From Clostridia bacterium (GTDB lineage: Bacteria > Bacillota > Clostridia > Oscillospirales > CAG-272), in assembly GCA_017408585.1 (NCBI GenBank), contig JAFQUJ010000017.1:124001-188000 (forward strand): a stretch of 64,000 nucleotides of DNA, read 5' to 3'. Both the position numbers and the translations under genes were made by a program. The stretch's first letter is position 1; each line of letters starts with the position of its first letter. Positions 5,974-13,556 of this stretch are shown piece after piece. The notes under the pieces were generated by a model that searched no databases, was not told the DNA's origin, and saw only the letters and a program-made list of their open reading frames with translations.

Positions 5974-8349
5974 TTATTCCCAAATGACGATTTCGCCATT
6001 TGTGCCATAGTGCCAATAGTTGCCACTATCTGTTGGCTCGCCTTCGCTGTACCAATATACAGGGCGACTATTGTTCCAATCAGAAGACCAAGTGCTCGGC
6101 GCACTTGTTGCCTCGCAGTAAATTGTAAGGTTAGTGCAACCATAGAACGCACTATCACCTATTTTAGTTACGCTATCGGGTATAATTACGCTTGTAAGCG
6201 AGGTGCAATTTTTGAACGCAGAGCTTGGTATCGAGTCACCGCCGTTTATTACTACTGTTTTAAGGCTTGCTTTAGAAAGATACGAGATTACATTGGTAGG
6301 AACGGTAGCATTTTCTATCGGGCAACCCCCGAGCATAGAATAGCCTGCCCCCACGCTACTTGGCATTTCTATGCTTTTAAGAGAGGTACAGCCATAGAAC
6401 GCAGAGCTACCTATTTCGGTCACGCTATCGGGTATTGTTATGCTTGTAAGTGAGGTGCAACCGGAGAACGCATATCTCGGTATCTCGGTTATGCTATCGG
6501 GGATTGTCACACTCTCAAGCAAGGCGCAACCATCGAACACACGAGCTCCTATCGTCTTTACACTATCGGGTATTGTTATATTCTTAAGCGAGGTGCACTT
6601 TTGGAACACAGTGTCTCCAATTGTGGTTACACTATTGGGTATTGTAACACTTTCAAGCGAGGTACAGCTCGAAAATGCAGAGTCGCCTATCGTCTTTACG
6701 CTATCAGGCATTGTTACATCTTCAAGCAAGGTACAGCTCGAAAATGCAGAGTCGCCTATTGTCTTTACGCTATCAGGTATTGTTACACCTTCAAGCAAGG
6801 TACAGCCATAGAACGCTCTCTCGCCTATCTCGGTTACGCTATTTGGTATTTCTATGCTTTTAAGAGCATTACAGCTTTCGAATACAGCATTAGCTATCAC
6901 GCTTATGTTGTTCGGCATTGTTATGCTTGCAAGCGAGGTGCATTTTTCAAACGCACTCTCGCCTATCTCGGTTACGCTGTTTGGTATTTCTATGCTTTTA
7001 AATATGGTACAGCCATAGAACGCCCAACCACCTATCTTGGTTACGCCATTGCCGATTACCAGATCCTCAAGAGAGGTACAATTATAGAATGTATGTGTTC
7101 CAATCGAGCTCACGCTACTTGGTATTTCTATATCTGTAAGAGAGGAGCAACCATAGAACGCAGAAGAATGAATGAACCTTGTTCTCTCGTTTATTTCGCA
7201 GGAGGTGATTTCTGTTCCCTTTGCTATTACAAGGATTAAATATGGATTTTGGTCATTTCCAAGATAAAGCGCATTATCGTATTCGTTATATTTGAACGAG
7301 GTGCAATTAGAGAATACATAGCTTCCCACCTCGGTTACGCTATTTGGTATAGTTATAGTTTCAAGCGAGGTACAGTTTGAAAATGCAGAGTCGCCTATTT
7401 TGGTTACGCTATCGGGTATTATTACGCTTGTAAGAGCGATACAGCCCTTGAATGCGCTTCCGCCTATCGCAGTTATGCTACTTGGTATAGTTACACTTGC
7501 AAGTGAGGAGTTAGAAAAGAATGCATTCGTTCCTATCGCCTTTACGCTTTTGCCCTTGTAGGTTGCGGGAATTACCACCTCTGTTAAAGCTCCGTCATAT
7601 CTGTTTACGGAATAGCTATCGCCTTCAAGAGTGAATGTAAGGCCGTCGCAAATCGAAGCGCCATATATCGTTTTGTCGCCGTAAGCGCCCTTTTCAATTT
7701 TTGAAATCGGCTTTGTAAGTGACTCGTCCTCAAACCAGCCCTCAAACACATAGCCCGTCTTTGCCGTTCCCTCTGGCAAGGTGACAGAATCCTCTATGGT
7801 GTACTTAACAGAAGCGTTTGTGACATCACCTGCAAATGTAATAGTATATTCGACAGGCACCCATTTTGCAACAAGTGTCATATCCTCTGTTACTATGTGA
7901 CTGACAAATGACCATTTTTCATCGTCGGCATACCAGCCCTCAAGGGTGTAGCCGAGCCTTTCGGGGTCAAGTGGCTTTGATATCTTTCCACCCTTTTCAA
8001 GCACGACATCTTCGATTTTGCCCCCACCCTGTGTATCAAATTTGATGGTAACGGTGTTTTTGGGAGCTTCCGTTTCACTTTCTGTTTCCGTTTCGGTTTC
8101 ACTTTCCGTTTCTGTTACGGACTCACTTTCCTTTTCACCTTCCGTTTCCGTTACAGACTCGCTTTCCTTTTCACCTTCCGTTCCTGTTACGGACTCGCTT
8201 TCCTTTTCGCCTTCCGTTACAGCCTCGCTCTGTGACTCTCCTTCAGGCAACGAGCTTGACTCGCTTTGCTCGTCATCACTGCACGCGACAAGAGCAAGCA
8301 TAAGTGCAAGAGCAAGTATTAAAAATAGAATTTTCTTAAATCTAATCAT
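5974..8349 (-). CDS. Surface lipoprotein with InlB B-repeats and BspA-type leucine-rich repeats
   Basis: A 791-residue exported protein. Residues 1-22 form a lipoprotein signal peptide ending LALVAC, so the cysteine is probably lipid-anchored. A Ser/Glu/Thr linker follows with near-identical 14-residue blocks (EGEKESESVT). Next come two InlB B-type (Flg_new) repeats, each ending in a GYxxEGWY/F motif. The rest is a long run of roughly 23-residue LRR_5 repeats (LTSVIIPDSVTKIGDSAF-type). The C-terminal block ends GNYWHYGTNGEIVIWE. Such repeats mediate binding at the cell surface. ATG 8349 is chosen because GGAG lies 7 bp before it and the signal peptide starts there. Neighbouring LRR units are nearly identical at DNA level, giving long antisense open frames that are artefacts. 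Confidence 0.9.
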   Translation of the reverse strand: MIRFKKILFLILALALMLALVACSDDEQSESSSLPEGESQSEAVTEGEKESESVTGTEGEKESESVTETEGEKESESVTETESETETETESETEAPKNTVTIKFDTQGGGKIEDVVLEKGGKISKPLDPERLGYTLEGWYADDEKWSFVSHIVTEDMTLVAKWVPVEYTITFAGDVTNASVKYTIEDSVTLPEGTAKTGYVFEGWFEDESLTKPISKIEKGAYGDKTIYGASICDGLTFTLEGDSYSVNRYDGALTEVVIPATYKGKSVKAIGTNAFFSNSSLASVTIPSSITAIGGSAFKGCIALTSVIIPDSVTKIGDSAFSNCTSLETITIPNSVTEVGSYVFSNCTSFKYNEYDNALYLGNDQNPYLILVIAKGTEITSCEINERTRFIHSSAFYGCSSLTDIEIPSSVSSIGTHTFYNCTSLEDLVIGNGVTKIGGWAFYGCTIFKSIEIPNSVTEIGESAFEKCTSLASITMPNNISVIANAVFESCNALKSIEIPNSVTEIGERAFYGCTLLEGVTIPDSVKTIGDSAFSSCTLLEDVTMPDSVKTIGDSAFSSCTSLESVTIPNSVTTIGDTVFQKCTSLKNITIPDSVKTIGARVFDGCALLESVTIPDSITEIPRYAFSGCTSLTSITIPDSVTEIGSSAFYGCTSLKSIEMPSSVGAGYSMLGGCPIENATVPTNVISYLSKASLKTVVINGGDSIPSSAFKNCTSLTSVIIPDSVTKIGDSAFYGCTNLTIYCEATSAPSTWSSDWNNSRPVYWYSEGEPTDSGNYWHYGTNGEIVIWE

Positions 8350-8380
8350 TCTTATTCTCCAAAATTTATTTGTTAAATTC

Positions 8381-8409
8381 AGTATAGCACATATTGCGCA
8401 AGATTTCAA
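8381..8409 (-). promoter_or_regulatory. Promoter of the surface lipoprotein gene
   Basis: TTGAAA (8404-8409), 17 bp ending TGTGC, TATACT (8381-8386) on the minus strand. Confidence 0.75.
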
Positions 8410-8417
8410 TAAAAATC

Positions 8418-8456
8418 AAGAGCAATAATTAAGGTGCACCCTTAATTATTGCTCTT
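8418..8456 (-). terminator. Terminator after trxB
   Basis: A long perfect stem (AAGAGCAATAATTAAGG / CCTTAATTATTGCTCTT) with a short loop lies 12 bp after the trxB stop. On the minus strand it is followed by GATTTTTATTG. It overlaps the upstream edge of the next promoter. Confidence 0.8.
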
Positions 8457-8467
8457 TTCATCTTAAA

Positions 8468-9376
8468 TTAATGCTCAAGTGAGTCTATATAATCGCAGGC
8501 GGCAAGTGCTGCAATCGCACCATCAGCACACGCTGTGGCAACCTGTCTTATTCTCTTTTTGCGACAGTCGCCGGCCACGAATATGCCTTGTGTTTTTGTA
8601 ACACAGCTCTCGTCGCTATCTGCATAGCCATATGTATCGAGAGTGAGAACATTTTCAAAGGGCTTATTTTGTGGGATTAGTCCTATTGCAACAAATAGTC
8701 CGTCAATTTCAAGGTTGATTTCGCCATTTGCTCTTACGACCTTTATTGCGCTAAGAGAGCTATCGCCTAGGAGCTCAGCGATTTTTGCGCCCGTAATGAT
8801 TTCTACATTCTCCTTTTTGAAGAGCTGCTCTTGGAGCTTCTTTTCGCCTGTTAGATAGTCAAGATTTTGAATTACATACACCTTTTTGCAAAGGTCGCTG
8901 AGCAAAACTGCCTCTTGGAGCGCGCTATTTCCGCCACCGAGAACTGCAACTGTTTTGCCGGCATAAAAAGCGCCATCGCAAACTGCACAGAACGAAATTC
9001 CCTCGCCGATAAATTCGTGCTCTCTTGCAAGGCCGGGTAGGCGATGGGTTGCTCCTGTGGCTATAATTACAGCCTTAGCCTCGTATTCGCCACTATCGGT
9101 AATTACTACCTTATGTGTGCCCATATCCTTTATTTCGGTAACCTCGCAAACATCGATTTCTGCTCCCTGTGCGAGCATCTGGTCAATCATTTTTTCAGCA
9201 AATTCGTTACCTGTAAGAGAGTTAAAGCCGGGAATGTTTTCGACCTTTGGTGAGAAGGTGATTTGTCCGCCAAATGCGCCCTTTTCAAGCACGATTACGC
9301 TCTTTGATGCTCTGCGTGCGTAAAGCGCTGAGGTAAGGCCCGCAGGTCCTGCGCCAATTACTACTATATCGTACAT
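8468..9376 (-). CDS. trxB: Thioredoxin reductase
   Basis: A 302-residue flavoenzyme that passes electrons from NADPH through FAD to thioredoxin. The FAD-binding GAGPAG is at residues 8-13, the redox pair is C130-A-V-C133 in SFCAVCDGAFY, and the second nucleotide site is GGGNSA near residue 151. GIFVAGDCR near the C-terminus contacts FAD. The length fits the low-molecular-weight bacterial type. GGAG precedes the ATG at 9376. It lies just downstream of nrdD, whose fused thioredoxin-like domain could be one of its partners; this is inference. Confidence 0.95.
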   Translation of the reverse strand: MYDIVVIGAGPAGLTSALYARRASKSVIVLEKGAFGGQITFSPKVENIPGFNSLTGNEFAEKMIDQMLAQGAEIDVCEVTEIKDMGTHKVVITDSGEYEAKAVIIATGATHRLPGLAREHEFIGEGISFCAVCDGAFYAGKTVAVLGGGNSALQEAVLLSDLCKKVYVIQNLDYLTGEKKLQEQLFKKENVEIITGAKIAELLGDSSLSAIKVVRANGEINLEIDGLFVAIGLIPQNKPFENVLTLDTYGYADSDESCVTKTQGIFVAGDCRKKRIRQVATACADGAIAALAACDYIDSLEH

Positions 9377-9397
9377 ATTTTTCTCCTTTATAAAGTC

Positions 9398-9426
9398 ATT
9401 TCGGCGACTTTTTGGGTCGCCGAAAT
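9398..9426. terminator. Hairpin between nrdD and trxB
   Basis: An 11-bp perfect stem (ATTTCGGCGAC / GTCGCCGAAAT) lies between the nrdD stop and the trxB start. No good T-run follows on the minus strand, so it may be a weak terminator, a partial read-through site or an mRNA-stabilising hairpin. Confidence 0.55.
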
Positions 9427-9454
9427 ATTTATTTGTTGTTAGTTGGCTGAGCGC

Positions 9455-11827
9455 TTAGAGTCCGAGAAATTTCTTGATTTCGGATACATCAACATATTTC
9501 TCAACTACTCCGCCCTTGATTACAACGAGTGTTGGAGCTTGCTTTACGCCAAACTTGTTTACCATGTCGGCATTTTCAGCAATTGCGAGAACCTCCTCGT
9601 ATTTAACGCCTGCCTTTTCAAGGAAGGAGATTGCTACCTTACACTTTGGACAGGTTGGTGTCTTGAAGAGGTAGATTGCGTCCTGTGCTTCGCACGCGTC
9701 ACACGCTACGCTCTCGGGAGCCTCCTCTGCTACGCCATTTTTTGTGGGCTTAGAGGTTGCAATGTCATAAACTGCTCTATCTCTGTACTCCTGGCTCTTA
9801 CCATCGTTCCAGTTTTGAACAGGACGATAGTAGCCTGTGATACGGCTATAAACCTCTGTTGCCTCGCCACAGTCAGGACAAGTATAAACCTCACCTGCGA
9901 TATAGCCATGGTTCTTACATACAGAGTATGTTGGTGACATTGTGTAGTATGGGAGCTTGTAGTTCTCTGCAATCTTGCGAACGAGAGTTGCCGCTGCCTT
10001 CCAGTCAGGGAGCTTTTCGCCCAAGAATGCGTGGAATACTGTACCTGATGTGTAGAGAGTTTGAAGCTCGTCTTGAATGTCAAGGGCCTCGAAGATATCA
10101 TGTGTAAAGCCAACCGGCAAGTGTGATGAGTTGGTGTAGTATGGTGTATCACCGTTTACGCAAGGAGCTGTGATAATGTCGGGATAGTGCTTCTTATCAT
10201 GCTTTGCAAGACGATATGATGTGCTCTCTGCAGGAGTTGCCTCGAGGTTGTAGAGGTCACCATATTTTTCTTGGTAGTCGCTAAGACGCTCTCTCATGTG
10301 ATTGAGAACATCCTGTGTGAACTTTTGAGCCTCCTCGTGTGTGAGGTCCATCTTTAGCCATTTAGCGTTTAGGCAAGCCTCGTTCATACCAACAAGACCG
10401 ATTGTGCTAAAGTGGTTATTAAATGTACCGAGGTATCTCTTTGTGTATGGATAAAGTCCGTTATCAAGAAGCTTTGTGATAACTGTTCTCTTGACTTTAA
10501 GTGAACGAGCTGAGATGTCCATTATCTTGTCAAGACGAGCGTAGAAGTCCTCCTCGTTCTCTGCAAGATATGCAATTCTTGGCATATTGATTGTTACAAC
10601 GCCAACAGAGCCGGTGCTCTCACCACTACCGAAGAAGCCTCCTGACTTCTTGCGAAGCTCTCTTAGGTCAAGACGAAGACGACAGCACATTGAGCGAACA
10701 TCGCTTGGCTCCATGTCACTATTGATATAGTTGGAGAAGTATGGTGTACCGTATTTTGCGGTCATTTCAAAGAGGAGCTTATTATTTTCTGTTTCGCTCC
10801 AGTCGAAGTTTCTTGTAATTGAGTAGGTTGGGATTGGGTATTGGAAGCCACGGCCGTTTGCGTCACCCTCGATCATGATCTCGATGAATGCCTTGTTTAC
10901 CATGTCCATTTCTCTTTGACAATCCTTGTACTTGAAGTCAACCTCTTTACCACCGATAATACAGTTGAGCTCAGCTAGGTCAGAGGGAACTACCCAGTCA
11001 AGTGTGATGTTACTAAATGGTGCTTGTGTTCCCCAACGAGATGGTGTGTTTACGCCATAAACGAAGGATTGAATGCACTGCTTAACCTCTTTATATGAAA
11101 GGTTGTCAATCTTTACAAATGGTGCAAGATATGTGTCAAATGATGAAAATGCCTGCGCACCTGCCCACTCATTTTGCATGATGCCGAGGAAGTTTACCAT
11201 TTGGTTACATAGGGTTGAAAGGTGGCTGGCGGGAGCAGATGTGATTTTTCCTACAACTCCGCCAAGTCCCTCTTGAATTAGTTGCTTAAGTGACCAGCCG
11301 GCACAGTAGCCTGTGAGCATTGAAAGGTCGTGAATGTGAATGTCGGCGTTACGGTGAGCCTCTGCAATCTCGTCATCGTAAACCTCGCTTAGCCAATAGT
11401 TAGCGGTGATTGCGCCTGAGTTTGAAAGGATAAGACCTCCAACAGAGTAGGTAACCGTTGAGTTTTCCTTAACTCTCCAGTCGTTGATTTGAAGATAGTT
11501 ATCAACAAGCTCCTGATAGTCAAGAACGGTTGAGCCGATGTTACGAATCTTCTCTCTTTGTCTTCTGTAAAGAATGTATGCCTTTGCAACATCGTCGTAG
11601 CCTGCCTTGATAAGCACGCTCTCAACGCTGTCTTGGATTTTTTCAACTGAAATTCTATCGTTTTGAATTTTGCTCTCAAAATCTGCTGTTACCTTGAGCG
11701 CTAAAAAGTCAATAATGTCTTGGTTATACTGCTTGTTACAAGCGTCGAATGCCATCTTGATTGCGTTTGCAATCTTGGCAATGTTAAAGTTGGCAATTTT
11801 GCCATCTCTTTTGATTACTTCGTACAT
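9455..11827 (-). CDS. nrdD: Anaerobic ribonucleoside-triphosphate reductase with fused thioredoxin-like domain
   Basis: A 790-residue class III ribonucleotide reductase that makes dNTPs without oxygen by glycyl-radical chemistry. Residues 1-95 are an ATP-cone (MYEVIKRDGKIANFNIAKIA). The catalytic barrel follows. Near the end are the zinc site (CKNHGY..CPDCG) and the glycyl-radical loop RITGYYRPV. After a short linker (VACDACEAQD) the protein continues into an 80-residue glutaredoxin/thioredoxin-like domain with C-P-K-C in TPTCPKCKVAISFLEKAG and a cis-proline-type KQAPTLVV motif. Most NrdD proteins end soon after the radical glycine, so this is a fusion that could supply the reducing thiols in cis. 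It is transcribed from a promoter next to two NrdR boxes, and nrdG lies upstream. Confidence 0.95.
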   Translation of the reverse strand: MYEVIKRDGKIANFNIAKIANAIKMAFDACNKQYNQDIIDFLALKVTADFESKIQNDRISVEKIQDSVESVLIKAGYDDVAKAYILYRRQREKIRNIGSTVLDYQELVDNYLQINDWRVKENSTVTYSVGGLILSNSGAITANYWLSEVYDDEIAEAHRNADIHIHDLSMLTGYCAGWSLKQLIQEGLGGVVGKITSAPASHLSTLCNQMVNFLGIMQNEWAGAQAFSSFDTYLAPFVKIDNLSYKEVKQCIQSFVYGVNTPSRWGTQAPFSNITLDWVVPSDLAELNCIIGGKEVDFKYKDCQREMDMVNKAFIEIMIEGDANGRGFQYPIPTYSITRNFDWSETENNKLLFEMTAKYGTPYFSNYINSDMEPSDVRSMCCRLRLDLRELRKKSGGFFGSGESTGSVGVVTINMPRIAYLAENEEDFYARLDKIMDISARSLKVKRTVITKLLDNGLYPYTKRYLGTFNNHFSTIGLVGMNEACLNAKWLKMDLTHEEAQKFTQDVLNHMRERLSDYQEKYGDLYNLEATPAESTSYRLAKHDKKHYPDIITAPCVNGDTPYYTNSSHLPVGFTHDIFEALDIQDELQTLYTSGTVFHAFLGEKLPDWKAAATLVRKIAENYKLPYYTMSPTYSVCKNHGYIAGEVYTCPDCGEATEVYSRITGYYRPVQNWNDGKSQEYRDRAVYDIATSKPTKNGVAEEAPESVACDACEAQDAIYLFKTPTCPKCKVAISFLEKAGVKYEEVLAIAENADMVNKFGVKQAPTLVVIKGGVVEKYVDVSEIKKFLGL

Positions 11828-12032
11828 AATCCTTCTCCTTTTTATTATTTTTTCTTTTTATTTTTCATTTATTTTGGGCAAGGTAGGGCAATATTTGCGC
11901 GTCGCCTTCGCCAAAATTCGAGCAAAAATGAGTGGTTTTTCGCGAATTTTTGCGTAAAAATAGATGCTCCTTACCCTCGGGCTCGAAGTATCTTTCAACA
12001 GTTTTTTTGCGCTACCGCTTTTTCGTGATTAC

Positions 12033-12061
12033 ATTCTATCACAACTATTTCGGTTTGTCAA
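12033..12061 (-). promoter_or_regulatory. nrdD promoter
   Basis: TTGACA (12056-12061), 17 bp, TAGAAT (12033-12038) on the minus strand. Transcription would start near 12025, leaving a leader of about 200 nt before the nrdD ATG. The leader region (11840-12020) holds no other feature that I can name. Confidence 0.8.
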
Positions 12062-12069
12062 TAGAAAAA

Positions 12070-12117
12070 ACACAATATCTTGTGTTTTTTTAAAAAATTT
12101 TACACAAGATATTGTGG
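12070..12117 (-). promoter_or_regulatory. Pair of NrdR boxes
   Basis: Two 16-bp palindromes, ACACAATATCTTGTGT (12070-12085) and ACACAAGATATTGTGG (12102-12117), are separated by 16 bp. They match the NrdR-box consensus (acaCwAtATaTwGtgt) and its usual spacing of about three helical turns between centres. They lie just upstream of the nrdD -35 box, which supports repression of nrdD by NrdR when dATP is plentiful. Confidence 0.9.
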
Positions 12118-12137
12118 TTGACAAATCAACAAACATC

Positions 12138-12824
12138 TTAAATTCCCCTTATTTCGACACTCGAAACATGGCGAGAAATCGCATCCTTAAAGGCTTCGAG
12201 CGTTTTTTTATCGTGTGCGCTAAAACCCTCTGATATGAGGTTTCCGGAGTCGGTAAAGCTCTGCAAAAAATATTTTTTTGCGCCATCTATCCATTCGCCA
12301 ATTTTCTCTATGTCCTCAAGGGTGTGAAGCTCCCTTACTATTGTGGTTCTAAATTCGTAATCAATACCACTATTTTTTATAATTTCTACGCTTTTTTCGT
12401 ATGGAGTCATGTCGATTTTCGCAAGTCCCGTTGTGAGCGCGTACTTTTCCTTACTATTCTTTATATCCATCGCGATATAGTCAACAAGTCCTAGGTCAAG
12501 GAGCTCCTTTAATCTGTCGGGAAATGCTCCGTTTGTGTCAAGCTTGACAAGCAAGCCAAGCTCCTTTATCCTTTTTATAAGGTCTAGCGTGCCTCCTTGA
12601 AGCAGTGGCTCTCCTCCCGTGATGCACACGCCATCAAGAATTCCCTTCCTTTTATTTATATATGCCATTATCTCCTCTATGTCGAAAAGCTCTGCCTCGT
12701 CAATTACAAGTGATGCGTTATGGCAAAACGGGCACCTGAGATTACAGCCATAGGTGAATATTGTGCATGCTACCTTTCCGGGATAGTCAAGCATTGTCAT
12801 TTTTTGAAGTCCGCCAATTTTCAT
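12138..12824 (-). CDS. nrdG: Anaerobic ribonucleotide reductase activating protein (radical SAM)
   Basis: A 228-residue radical-SAM enzyme that installs the glycyl radical on NrdD. The 4Fe-4S cluster cysteines are C27, C31 and C34 in GCNLRCPFCHN. ITGGEPLLQGG is the SAM-binding GGE motif. The opening MKIGGLQKMTMLDYPGKVAC is typical of the roughly 230-residue NrdG/PflA-like group. It precedes nrdD on the same strand, but the NrdR boxes and a strong promoter sit between them, so nrdD can be transcribed separately. The start has GGAGAGAG before the ATG at 12824. Confidence 0.88.
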   Translation of the reverse strand: MKIGGLQKMTMLDYPGKVACTIFTYGCNLRCPFCHNASLVIDEAELFDIEEIMAYINKRKGILDGVCITGGEPLLQGGTLDLIKRIKELGLLVKLDTNGAFPDRLKELLDLGLVDYIAMDIKNSKEKYALTTGLAKIDMTPYEKSVEIIKNSGIDYEFRTTIVRELHTLEDIEKIGEWIDGAKKYFLQSFTDSGNLISEGFSAHDKKTLEAFKDAISRHVSSVEIRGI

Positions 12825-12855
12825 TTTCTCTCTCCTTTTCTTCTACTTTTTCTTT

Positions 12856-13089
12856 GGAAAAAGAAAAAGGTAGCAAAAAGAAATCATACTATAAAATTCC
12901 AAATCTACAAATTTATCCTTTCCCATCAAGCATTGCGTTCTCTCTGCTATCGGGAAAAAGAAAAAGATAGCAAAAAGAAATCATACTATAATACTATAAA
13001 TGTATAAATTTTATCCTTTTCCATCAAGCCTTGTACTCTCTCTGCTTTTGGGAAAAAGGAAAAGATAGCAAAAAGAAATCATACTATAA
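12856..13089 (+). repeat. Tandem repeat, about 97-bp period, 2.3 copies
   Basis: GGAAAAAGAAAAAG followed by RTAGCAAAAAGAAATCATAC occurs at about 12856, 12953 and 13051, separated by related A/T-rich sequence with CCATCAAGC. The first copy is preceded by the complementary CTACTTTTTCTTT, so it can fold as a hairpin. A related copy lies at 44616-44670. The region 12825-13199 has no gene that I can support. Confidence 0.75.
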
Positions 13090-13199
13090 AGCAAAAATAA
13101 TACGCCAAGGACAAAATTTTAGCTTATTCCCTCGCGTATTATATTTTATCATATTTGAAGCTATTTTGCAATAGCAAGATGTGCTAAAAGCGTGACAAT

Positions 13200-13442
13200 T
13201 TATTCCTCGCCCAAAAGCCAATTAATGCTAACCTTAAGACATTTAGCAAGCGCTACTATTTCATAGTCGGTGACAAAGCGCGTTCCTATCTCTATTCTGC
13301 TAAGGCTATCCCTTTCAATTATAACGCCCATCACCTGAAGCTGTGCGGCAAGGTCGATTTGGGTTAGTCCCTGTCTTTTTCTTGCCTCCTTAATTCGCTT
13401 TCCGCAAATGTTCTTTTTTCCGTTAAAATCGTAAATTTTCAT
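13200..13442 (-). CDS. Small XRE-family HTH regulator
   Basis: An 80-residue protein that is almost entirely a Cro/C1-type helix-turn-helix domain: RIKEARKRQGLTQIDLAAQL, then DSLSRIEIGTRFVTDYEIVA, then ALAKCLKVSINWLLGEE. It probably binds DNA as a dimer and has no ligand domain. It is divergent from a leucine-rich lipoprotein gene whose promoter is bracketed by two near-identical 23-bp sites, which are good candidates for its operators. GGAGAG precedes the ATG. Confidence 0.85.
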   Translation of the reverse strand: MKIYDFNGKKNICGKRIKEARKRQGLTQIDLAAQLQVMGVIIERDSLSRIEIGTRFVTDYEIVALAKCLKVSINWLLGEE

Positions 13443-13454
13443 ACTCTCTCCTTT

Positions 13455-13529
13455 TTGTGTTAAAAATAAGAATTTTTCTTGACATTATCACAAAAGAGTG
13501 CTATAATTGTGTTAAAGATAAGAATTTTA
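13455..13529 (+). promoter_or_regulatory. Promoter flanked by two 23-bp direct repeats (candidate operators)
   Basis: TTGACA (13479-13484), 17 bp ending GTGC, TATAAT (13502-13507). Two copies of TTGTGTTAAARATAAGAATT (13455-13477 and 13507-13529) sit just before the -35 and overlapping the -10 end, 52 bp apart (five helical turns). Binding there would block the promoter and could also cover the divergent XRE gene's own start region. Confidence 0.75.
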
Positions 13530-13556
13530 TATATTTTTTTAACAAGGAGAAGAAAA

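Noticed and set aside
6010-7239. Long plus-strand open frames opposite the surface lipoprotein (147 and 212 codons).
   Set aside because: They come from the periodic LRR coding pattern on the minus strand, lack ribosome sites and give repetitive, unnatural protein.
9443-9937. A 164-codon plus-strand frame opposite nrdD.
   Set aside because: It is antisense to the conserved C-terminal part of nrdD and has no start signals.
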